Source: Gloeophyllum trabeum ATCC 11539
Lineage: Eukaryota; Basidiomycota; Agaricomycetes; Gloeophyllales; Gloeophyllaceae
Assembly: GCF_000344685.1 (NCBI RefSeq)
Contig: NW_006920410.1
Span: 1,202,414-1,266,413, forward strand
Direction of reading: 5' to 3'
Length of the DNA: 64,000 nt
Below, piece by piece: positions 54,752 through 64,000 of this stretch; position 1 is the stretch's first letter; every line of letters starts with the position of its first letter. The notes beneath the pieces were generated by a model. That model was not told the origin of the DNA. It worked only from the letters and a program-made list of their open reading frames with translations, and ran no database searches. The translations under genes were made by a program, and so were the position numbers.

Positions 54752-56516
54752 TGCGTGATTGTTGGACCTTCGGACACTCTTCGGACGTTTAGAGACGAAC
54801 ACTTTGCCCTAGTGTTTCGCTAATTTTGCTTCGGGTTACCGGGTGGAGGACTGCTACCTAATTTGCTCCACATTTGTATTCTCCCTGGATGCGACACCTT
54901 GATATCTTCTGTAGCTTACGCCACTTCGCTGAACAATTGTACTTATGCTGATCATGATACTAATGATGACTGATTACTACTGATGGACATGTGCGCGACA
55001 GAGATCCGATGGCGGTGACACTTCCTCTATACCAGTAGGAAAATAGGGTACTGATGCAATACAGACTCTGTTGGAGCGGCTGCCTACCATTTCCGGGCCA
55101 ACGCTGGACGAGGGTCTCTGCTGCATTGGCTGCTGTGAGTATCATTCGCAGAGCAGTAGATCGCCTATGCATCCGAGGGGGCTGAGATTCTCTCAGCGGC
55201 GGCAGTCAGCGGTCTTGTCCCGGGAAACCTAAACACAACTCTGGTAACTTCAATTAATAGCCGCGCCAGACGTTGGGGCGGGACCTGCGACATATCAGGG
55301 TGCCTCTGATAGCGGAGCCACCCCGTGCGCTGTAGCACGGAGCGAATTCTAGGAAGATCCGGAGGCAGAAAGCAGACAGTAGTTAAACGAGCAGAGCCAT
55401 GTAGACTTGCGAGGCATATGCATCGAGATAGAAGGTGCGGGGGCAGTCGCACTCAGCTGGTGGCTGGTAAGTAAAGAAAGTCGCATTGGCATATACTCCG
55501 AGACGACTCGGATCTTCTAGACGTTGCCAAAGAGTGATAATTGATGAGAGCGCGGAAGAACGCTGTGCAGTGCTCCCCTTCGGAGTAGAACGTCGCGTAA
55601 TTGAGCGGTAAATATCCACAACGCATGTCAGGGAAAACGGCGCGATAAGGCAGAGAACCTGCAGGAGATCACATTGCTGCATTCGACTGAAACATTTACG
55701 ACAATACCGAGTGTTCGCCTTCGAATACGCGAATTACACGCGTACAGCACCCTGCCTCATAGCGTGTGGTCCTTCTCGCGCCCTCCAAGCAGAGGCGAAA
55801 TAGTGCAGCATCGACGCGTATCGCAGGGCTCGCGTCATAAATGACTGGCTCGCCTACCCCGTTACAAGGGGGAGCACTGGGTGGCGTCGGAACTTGGAAG
55901 CCATGCATTGACAGGAGCAGCTGATTTAAAGTTGCCACATCTGAGATCAGATCGGTAATTTACAGATTGACGCAGCTCACTAGAAGCACCCCGAAGAAAT
56001 GTCTTTTCAGGCATGCTGCAGTTCCTTTTGATAAAGTAGAATCAAGGTAAGAAAAGACACTGCTCCTTAAGCAACGTGAGGGATATTCTGACCAAAGGTG
56101 AAGTAAACGTTGCGGAGATGCAAGGATGGGGTCCCTTCGGCGACGGGCGTCTGTAGGCGGCCAGCGCTCTCGCGTGGCAACGGAAGTCTCCATGACGTAC
56201 TCGGCACCTCCGACGCGATCTGATTGGCTCCAACAGCATATTGTGGCCGAGGAGCCGGGCACACAGAAACGGATTCACTGCTGGAGCTCCGAGGACCAAG
56301 CGCACGGTCCTGAACGTCCGATGCCCTAAAATTCGCAACTCACCACCCTCCCCGAGCGCTCCATCCCTGCATTTTTATTCTCCTCGTCCTCAACAGGGCA
56401 GCCCGCATACCAATCTCTACCCAGTTGCCCTTGCTCCGAGACGGGCCATCCTCGTGACAGACGCCGTGTCCGTCCGCCATATCTTTAACTGACGCTGCCT
56501 CCCGGAGCACCCCATC
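54752..56516. other. 1.8-kb stretch with unassigned minus-strand open frames
   Basis: Overlapping minus-strand frames at 55165-55452, 55383-55682, 55696-55938 and 55960-56262 could be exons of one gene. One has a hydrophobic start (LLQVLCLIAPFSLTCVVDIY) like a membrane helix. No domain is recognisable and several frames lack an ATG, so I do not define a gene. A fast-evolving membrane-protein gene or a decayed one are both possible. No RNA gene was seen. Confidence 0.35.
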
Positions 56517-56807
56517 ATGTTTACCATGTCGACACCCTCCTACAATCATCCTTCCAGCATGCTCGCGCACGATGGCCGCAGCACTGGCAAATCTGAGCTC
56601 AGTCCACTCGCCCTATACTCACGATCGTTGCACGATTATACCCTCAGGCTGTGGACGGAGTCCAGGAGAGTAGCAGAGGAAAAGGCGCGTCAGAAGGCAA
56701 CTCGCAGGAAGCAGGTAGTGGAGGAGGAGAACAGGAAGAGGGCGACGGCCGCCGCAGTTATAGCCAGTATGCAATCCAGACGAGATGGGGAGAAGATCGC
56801 AGTCTGA
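56517..56807 (+). CDS. small basic helical protein, unknown
   Basis: A single-exon 96-aa frame starting MFTMSTPSYNHPSSMLAHDG. From residue 30 it is predicted helical: LSPLALYSRSLHDYTLRLW, then a charged stretch (VAEEKARQKATRRKQVVEEE, NRKRATAAAVIASM) with a heptad-like pattern, suggesting a short coiled coil. No signal peptide and no recognised family. The highly biased Lys/Arg/Glu composition supports a real protein, but there is no homology evidence; medium-low confidence. Confidence 0.45.
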   Translation: MFTMSTPSYNHPSSMLAHDGRSTGKSELSPLALYSRSLHDYTLRLWTESRRVAEEKARQKATRRKQVVEEENRKRATAAAVIASMQSRRDGEKIAV

Positions 56808-57359
56808 ACATAGACCGCATGCGCTCACCGTCGAGCGAACGCCGTTGCAACCTCAAGTCGCGGCATCGGCCACTGTCCGATTAGCGGAAGATGGCATAGG
56901 CCTCCCTGCATCTTCAAGTTATCCGTGGCCGTGCCCAGTTGCATGGGATACGGCAGCGACCAAATCCTGTCGCCATCCTGCGTCGAAGCTTGACGCGTAC
57001 GACGCTGCTCGACAAGCTCTTCATCATACCCCCTCCTGTATACACACGACCTCCACTTGCCCCCCACCCCGGGGTCGACCACCGTATCCTTTCTCCGGAT
57101 CTTACCCGTTGTCGGCCCTGCACGACATCGCACTGCTCTGTACTATAGTCATCAGCCTCGCCTTGTCGTCTGCACTTTTCTTTCTGCTTTGGGACCATGG
57201 GTTCCTCTTCTCTCCAGCATCTTATCATGGCCCGATTCTAGTCATACGCCATACTTTTAGTGATCGCTGTTGTTCTGTTCTCATGTATCTGCATCTCAGT
57301 TATTTACGGTGTATATAATGTATTTGACGTCTGCCTCACCTGACTAATAAACCGCCGAG

Positions 57360-58000
57360 CTTCATTCCCTGCTCGGTGAATTGGGCGCCAAGGAGCGTGC
57401 AGGACAGCACCTCGTTCGGCGTATGATCCAAGGACTCAAGGAGCGCATCGAGGACAGTGCGGGATAATCAGTTGTCTGGAGAGCACGCATGTCATCCCTT
57501 CCGATCAGCTGACAGGTGTAAGAGAATATATTGCAAGAGGTAGAACAGGAACGTCGACTCTCGAGATGTAGCAAGCAAAGGAGCAGTACCACAGCAGAAG
57601 AGATCGCCACAAGAACATGCCTAAAGCCCACCGAGCAGTTAACATTGCCCGCCCATGGACGCGACGCGTTGTATTAGCAGAGAGGGAAAGCATGCGATCC
57701 GTAAGTTGCACACCAGGAGGACAGTGCAGGTGGTTATATAGTGGCACGGGTCCAGACCGGATTCCATGACGTACCCGCGGTCCAGGCCGTGCCACACTGT
57801 TGATCGCAAGTGAGTAGTGCTCCCCGCACTCGTCCAATCGAGGCTGTGGCAGTTGGTCTGCATATCGCTCATGTTCATGCAATGCTGATGGCAGCAGAAA
57901 ATATCAACGTCTTCGATAGGACAACCCTGCAATTGCTCTTCCTGGTTCACCGACGCAGTCGCAGCATCTGATATACCCGCCCACGTGCCTGCCGCCTGAG
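57360..58000 (-). other. unassigned minus-strand frames with a membrane-like segment
   Basis: Overlapping minus-strand frames at 57362-57631, 57505-57882 and 57639-57950. One carries two hydrophobic stretches (TTCTVLLVCNLRIACF; HVLVAISSAVVLLLCLLHL) that could be helices of a small membrane protein joined by a short intron near 57640. A Cys/His-rich start (DIFCCHQHCMNMSDMQTNCH) is notable. No family is recognised; it may be a real orphan gene or chance. Confidence 0.3.
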
Positions 58001-58245
58001 CAACAGGACTGCTATACTTATCGGCATCTCACCGACAATGTTTCTGCATCTTCTGATCCCCCTGGTCTAAGAATGAGGACGCACGTTCATTCGTCGGGCG
58101 CGCTGCGCGGTGCTCACGACAGGAAAGGCCGGACAGACGGCAGAAGCATGTGCGTTAGGGATCGTGCATATATTTCTGCAGTTTCTATGCATCACGTCCG
58201 AGGTCAAGTTTCTCTCCAGGAGTGTCCTGCATTTTGCGCGCGAAG

Positions 58246-61200
58246 ATGTTGGGCACCGTGGTGGGCGTCGTGGGCCTCCTGAGCGTAACGGCGGTGGCGC
58301 AGAGCACGGACATCCAACCGTCGACCTATACGGTCCCGGGTGCCTTCCCCACGTCTTTATATTCTAGCTACTACAATAATCCGACTGCCACCTCAGCGCA
58401 GGCTCAGCCGGTGATATCTGACCCCGTCACTGTAAGCACTTGTCTTCCTCATAACACCCTATCTGCTGATAGTGATCATTCAGCACGAGATCTACTCATT
58501 CTCGCTCACCGATCCGAATAACATCCCACAAGTAATTATGACGCCTATTTTCTTCTCATCCCAACCCATTGAAGCCTCGTCTTCTAGAATGACACAGCGG
58601 ATCCACACCCATTGCCTTCCCCGGCGCCTCCTTCGCTCCTTCTCGCGCACGCGATGACCCAGCTCGAGTCCATCGCCGCGAACCCCTTGCTGAATAGCAC
58701 CTGCGCACGTTGCCAAGCTGGATTGGAGGTCGCTAAATTCATCGCGCTGACCAACCCGCAGGTGGGACCCGAGTTCGCGGTCGCCGCGTGCGAGCACTTC
58801 AATTTCAGTACGACATGCGCGCAGACGTATGGGATGTACGCCCTTGGCTCAGTTCTCACCCAGGTTGTGGCCAATGCCGACGTGGGCGGGTATGATGGGC
58901 AGGTAGATATATCTTTGGAACAAGTCGAAAATGCGACACTAATAAATGTGGCTAGGCGCTTTGCCACAATTTCCTGAGCTTATGTCCAGCCCCATTGACA
59001 AGTCCTTTGAATCTGACGGGATGGTTCGCCAAGCCGAAGCCTGACCCACTGCCGGCGCCCAAGACCCCCAGCGGGAAGAGACTCAAGGTACTGCACATCT
59101 CGGATGCTCACCTCGACGCCCGTACGTGAATTTCGTTGTGGTGTATCGAGCATCAGTCCAAGCCTATGGTTGTACATCGCAGGGTATGCGACGCATTCCG
59201 AGGCCAACTGCACTTCCGGTCTGTGTTGCCGCGCGAATAATTTTAACCACCAGAGCCCCGATTCACCGCTGTTCCCGGCACCCCGATATGGTACATACTC
59301 TTGGTATGCGAGTCCCTTGAGAACTCAGTAATCCATAGTTTTGATCCAAGCCCAGCGATTCGCCTTTGGCATTGGTGACCGCGGCACTTGAGGCCATCCC
59401 GCCGCTTACCGGGTCGGAGAAGACTGGTTTTGCTTGGACACTATTCACAGGCGACCTAGTCAGTCATGATCCCGAATACGAGTTATCAAGGTAAGTCCTA
59501 TCCTGCTATCCATCATTTGAATTGCTAACAACTTTGTCAGGACGTATGTGATGTACTACGAGGTGAGGCCGGCATAATCATCGTCGCGTCATCTTTAATC
59601 ATTCGTTTCGTAGACTCTGCTGTTCAATTTATTCAAAAAGGTACTTGGATCGGGCCCGGTGTATGCCGTGCTGGGAAACCATGACTCGTACAATCAGTAA
59701 GTTCTCCTGGTCCCGCACCGACGGCGCGTTGACTATGCCAAAGAGCACAGGATGCGCCTCATGCCATAGGAGGACCGTTGGCCGACCAATTCAGCTGGTA
59801 AGTATCATTGTAGTGGTGAATTAGTGGCAGATAATTCAGAATTCTCGACAGGAACTATGATCACGTCGCCTCGCTGTGGCAATACGAGGATTGGATTCCG
59901 GAGTCCGCGGTGGAATTGGCGAGGACGCATTACGCTGGGTATATGGTGAAGCGCGCTGATGGCCTGCGGATCATTACTTTGAATACCAACCTATGTGAGT
60001 CTCTCGATGAACAATGGGCTACATCGTTCTTGACAATGGGTTTCTAGGGTATCGGTGAGATGGCTAGAAGTCCCCCAGACTAACTAACTCGATATTCACG
60101 TTGATTATGCAATAGCGCCAACTACTTCAGCTACATCAACATGACGAACCCCGACACGTCCGGCATGTTACGTTTCCTGACCGACGAGCTGCAAGATGCG
60201 GAAGACGCAGGGGACCGGGGTGAGCATATATTATCCAGCTAAGCGAGGCCGCAACGCCCACCTTCTTTCTTCTGCAGTGTGGATCATGGGTCACGTTCTC
60301 AGTGGATGGGACGGAACTAACGGGGAGCTGAACCCCACCAACCTGTGTACGTAAAGCTTTGTTATCGCGGCTGCGTCGCCTAACTTAGGCTCGGGTTATG
60401 TGCAGTCTATCAGATGTGAGGAGTCGTAGGTATCCTTGTGCTTGATCAGTGATTGATGCAGCGTTTTTTGCAAAGCGTGGATCGTTACACGCCTCATGTC
60501 ATCGCGAGTGAGTGCACCCGTTCTCTGTTGCTCTGAGAAGACTTTAGCCGATGCGGATTTTGGCAGACATTTTTTGGGGTCATACGCACGAAGACGAGCT
60601 GTCGGTAAGTCGGGGGTTGTGCTGCTCCTCTGGAAACCCTTGGAGATGTTGCAGCTAGCTCTCAAGTTGACGGATGTCTAACTCCTCCTTTTTAGATTTT
60701 CTACAGTAATAATGGTACTAACATGAGCGCAGAGACTGCCCAAGTGGTGTCTTGGGTAAGCCAGTCTTGTGTAAATCGATCCCCTCACTGAGGCATGCCT
60801 TCCAAGGTCGGACCATCCATCACTCCACTAACTAACCTTAACTCTGGCTTTCGCGTGTATGAAGTGGATTCTGTCGTCAGTGTCTTCTCTGTGAAACCAC
60901 TTAGGTACCCTCATTCATGCTTGTTGCCGTAGACCTTCGACGTCCTGGATGCATACACCTGGAGAAGCGATGTCAACAGCTACCCTAAATTGGATAACCA
61001 AACCGAAGCTGGACCTACTTATGTCTTCGAGTACAGCACACGTGAGGCGTATGGCACAAATATCACCGGCTGGGGTCCGAACGATCCCTTGAATGCAACT
61101 TGGTGGCATCTGGTGACTGAAGGTACGGGTCCGTGCTTCAGTTTCTCCCGATGTTCTAACGTGCTCTGGCGATACCAGAAATGGAGGCCAATCCTTCGCT

Positions 61201-61411
61201 GGTTTCGGTACGTCCACGATCATATTCTTATAAAGCCATTTATGCTGAAACCGAGATACAGGACGTGTGGAATACTTATCAGGGTAAAGGTTCTGTTCGC
61301 AGCCCTTCTTGCACGGGAGAATGTATCTCTGCGAGGATATGTTATATCAGGAGCGGATCTTCTAGCATTGCTCTGCAGAATTGTCCTGCTGGTTATGGGT
61401 CTGTCCAGTGA
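58246..61411 (+). CDS. acid sphingomyelinase-like phosphodiesterase, copy 1
   Basis: Twenty-one exons sum to 676 aa in closed phase. A signal peptide (MLGTVVGVVGLLSVTAVAQS) is followed by a saposin-B domain with paired Cys (TCARCQAGLEVAKFIAL, AACEHF, TTCAQTY). The metallophosphoesterase domain has HISDAHLD, FTGDLVSHDPEY, VLGNHDSYN, WIMGHVLSGWDG and IFWGHTHEDELS; all metal-ligand motifs are intact. N-glycosylation sequons are frequent. The family cleaves sphingomyelin or ceramide-phosphoinositol-type lipids at acid pH, secreted or vacuolar. Exons 11 and 14 are only 7 nt (60048-60054) and 10 nt (60406-60415). It is followed in tandem by a paralog. Confidence 0.93.
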
Positions 61412-62078
61412 TTGTCATGGCCAGTATTGCAGACCCAGATGTGGACTAAATAGGAACATATTGAGAGCTCTAAATAACTGTGGAGCATGACTTTCTATGG
61501 TCCGGGATCTACGGACAATGTGTGCTTTAGCACTCAGGACGCTTTCGTGCGTTACCTTGAATTGCCCAATGTAAAGGTTGCGGTCTCCGGACAATAAACT
61601 CCGATTTTGTTTTTCTTCTAGAAAAAGGTTTGCGGACCGCGGTATATATTCCTGGAGGGCCGACCTCGTCCGCGCCCGCATTCTCTCACAGCGATGTTCA
61701 TATTCGCTGCATGGGTTAAATACAAGTGCGCATGTACGTTCTTGGTTCTACTCCTCATATATTGCTGCCTAGCCAGAATCCGCCAGATGATCCATTCTGG
61801 GGACTCCTTCCACGACTGCGAAAGTTTCTCCTCCAAAATCTGCGGTACACCTGAAGGTGTACGTAGCCCTATTCGGACTTAATAAGACTATAAATTCTCA
61901 CTGTATCTTGCCCTCACGCCGACGCACGTTCACTGCAATGCATGCAAGTACTGGTCTTCTCGAGGTATGGCTGGGATGCCGAGTCCCGTCATGGACCAGG
62001 CTGCCGTAACCACCCTCAAAGGATATAAACAACGCACTTCATGAGAAGGCAGAGTGCTGCCCCGGAACTGAGCAGCAA
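61412..62078. other. spacer between tandem sphingomyelinase genes
   Basis: A 667-bp spacer between the two paralogs. It must hold the 3' UTR of copy 1 and the promoter of copy 2. TATAAA near 62024 lies about 55 bp upstream of the second ATG and could be its TATA box. No relict exon of a third copy was seen. Confidence 0.5.
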
Positions 62079-64000
62079 ATGGCATTGATGACCCTCCTTC
62101 GTAGTCTTGTAGGCGTCTCCCTGGTCTTGACAGCAGCTAATGCGGCTTCGCAGAGTTACGTCGGACTTATCCAGCCTTCGACGTATGCGCCTCCAGGAGC
62201 CTTTCCGACTTCGCTCTATTCGAGCTATTATAACGTGCCCACGGCCACTGTATCCCAGGTTCAGCCTGTAATTTCAGATCCTGTCACGGTACAGCTCAGT
62301 CTCCGCCGGTGATATTTGTTGAGAACGACCTAATCATTCCACCGTTAGCATGAGATATATCCTTTCAACCTGACGGATCCCAACACCATTCCAAATGTAT
62401 GGTTTTATCTATCTGATATCATTGATATTCACGCCTATGCCCCAAGAATGACACAGTAGACCCTCACCTGCTTCCTCCACCGGCTACATCCTCGGCTCTT
62501 GTCACACATGCAATCGCTCAACTCGCCTCCATAGCTGCTAATCCTGTCTTCGGGGATAACACTTGCGCAAGATGTCAAGCAGGACTTGAAGTAGCCAAGT
62601 TCGCTGTTTTGGCAGCTCCGGAAATCGGGCCTGATTTGGCCGTCGCCGCTTGCCAATATTTTGACTTTGACTCGGAATGCCAACTGACATACATGTTGAA
62701 CAACCTGGGAGGAGTCGTTACGCAGCTCCTAGCCTTCGCTGATGTTGGAGGTTATGACGGGCAGGTAAAGTCGGAGCCAATGAAACTGATTGACTGGTCG
62801 ATCTAAGCTGGTATGCAGGCTATATGCGCCAATTTCCTCGGCTCGTGCGACATGCCACTGACAACACCTCTAAATTCGACCGAGTGGTTCGCTAAGCCCA
62901 AGCCCGACCCTCTCCCTACCCCTAGGCAGCCTACCGGCGAGAGACTCAAGGTCTTGCATATCTCAGACGCGCATATCGACCCTCGTAAGAGTTTTTGTGC
63001 GGCGGGTAACACGTGATTCAATTGACAGTATGATCCAGGATATACCACAGGCGCCGAGTCTAATTGCAGCGACTATCTTTGCTGCCGTCCTAACGTGTAC
63101 AGCAATGACGGCCCTGGTACTATAACCGTTCCTGCGCCCCGTTACGGTGCATACTACTGGTACGGTTGCCGTCTGAGACCAATCTCATGCAGTGAACTCT
63201 ACCATGCTTTAGCGACTCCCCTTATGCCCTAATTACGGCTGCTTTGGAGTCAATCCCTGTGCTAGCTGGAACCCAGGAGACTGGCTTCGACTGGACCATT
63301 TTCACTGGAGACTTGGTCAGCCATGATCCTGATTATCAGTTGCAAAGGTCTGTTTCCCGAGACCTCGGAAATTGAAGACTGACAGGTCAATCAGGTCTTA
63401 CATTATGTACACCGAAGTAAACATCTACCATCTGTCCCTCAATACCGCTTTACGAAATTTTCGGTCTTAGACTGTTCTATACGACCTGTTCAAGCGGCTC
63501 CTGGGTTCCGGTCCTGTCTATCCGTCACTTGGAAACCACGATACACACAATGAGTGAGTCCTATGCAAGGACTCCTGCGCCGTTCTCTGATACAAGAGCA
63601 ATTTCAGAGCGCAAGATGCCCCTTACTCACTCGGTGGATACCTTGCCGAACAGTTTAGCTGGTAAACCGGCCACTCCATCAGTCTACTGCGTCACTCAAT
63701 ACTTGTCTGATCACATACACAGGAATTATGATCACGTCTCCTCGCTCTGGGAGTATGAAGGATGGATCAATGAAACTGTTGCTAACTATGCTCGGACGCA
63801 TTATGCTGCATACATGGTCAGACGCACTGATGGTCTACGTATTATCACCCTCAATACCGACTTCTGTAAGGCGCTCGCCCGTCTAGTGCCCTTTCACTGC
63901 TGACAGATTCCCGCAGGGTATCGGTAAGGGTATCGAGATTCTCAAATCTTCGTAAGAATTGAGGCGGGCACGACCTTGTAGCGCTAACTACTTCAATTAC
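62079..64000 (+). CDS. acid sphingomyelinase-like phosphodiesterase, copy 2 (truncated by window end)
   Basis: A tandem paralog of the preceding gene with the same exon plan. Signal peptide (MALMTLLRSLVGVSLVLTAA), then the shared IQPSTYAPPGAFPTSLYSSY segment, saposin-B (TCARCQAGLEVAKFAVLAAP, SECQLTY) and phosphoesterase motifs HISDAHIDP, FTGDLVSHDPDY, SLGNHDTHNEAQDAP and SWNYDHVSSLWEYEGW. The 7-nt exon GGTATCG is conserved at 63917-63923. The next exon starts 63982 and runs off the window in frame (ANYFNY), so the GHTH-type motifs and C terminus are outside. It is diverged from copy 1 but shows no disabling change in what is visible. Confidence 0.9.

Noticed and set aside
1..64000. CRISPR arrays, bacterial operons, rRNA genes or integrated viruses
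   Set aside because: No regularly spaced repeats, ribosomal RNA gene sequence or viral hallmark genes were seen; all supported genes are spliced and fungal in type.

Overview
The window comes from a filamentous basidiomycete, most likely an Agaricomycete. Nearly every gene is cut by many short introns (about 45-70 nt, GT..AG, with CTRAC/CTGAC-like branch points). Genes are dense on both strands with short spacers, and the protein set is fungal: mS45/Bot1, PalI/Rim9, Zn2Cys6, CSC1, DUF3435. There is no CRISPR, operon or bacterial feature. Gene models were spliced by hand; where exon lists are given, frames were checked to close.

1-15.4 kb is a conserved housekeeping block: a tiny YABBY-type protein, a Wss1-like DNA-protein-crosslink protease, an EFM3/EEF2KMT-type methyltransferase, mitochondrial ribosomal protein mS45 (whose long third intron carries a probable box C/D snoRNA), a DAL5-type MFS permease, CCT-eta, and RAD5. 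RAD5 needs consecutive 5-nt and 3-nt exons to rebuild its Walker A motif.

15.4-19.2 kb is a mobile-element island: a DUF3435 tyrosine-recombinase-like gene with C-terminal zinc fingers, a 3 x 23-bp tandem repeat, a tRNA-Leu(AAG), an inverted tRNA-Leu 5' half, and a 309-bp inverted-repeat element flanked by ACTCA direct repeats.

19.4-30.8 kb holds a divergent pair of transcription factors (compact Zn2Cys6 and bHLH), a BSP-family putative metallopeptidase, the RNA polymerase II CTD phosphatase FCP1, eEF2 (842 aa, diphthamide His699) and a GNAT acetyltransferase. 31-48.5 kb holds PalI/Rim9, a secreted-type agmatinase-like ureohydrolase, a beta-trefoil-like protein, DCAF11/WDR23, TBL1, a mitochondrial BAX-inhibitor-family protein and SLY1. 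49-58 kb holds a small MGC-start protein, a CSC1/TMEM63 channel and a gene-poor stretch with unassigned ORFs. 58-64 kb holds two tandem acid-sphingomyelinase-like genes; the second runs off the window.

Functional links: translation elongation (eEF2 and its probable methyltransferase), DNA-damage tolerance (Wss1, RAD5), ubiquitin and chromatin WD40 adaptors (DCAF11, TBL1), and membrane or pH sensing (PalI, CSC1). The most notable observations are the intronic snoRNA with two rRNA-complementary stretches, the RAD5 microexons, and the DUF3435/tRNA/inverted-repeat island.
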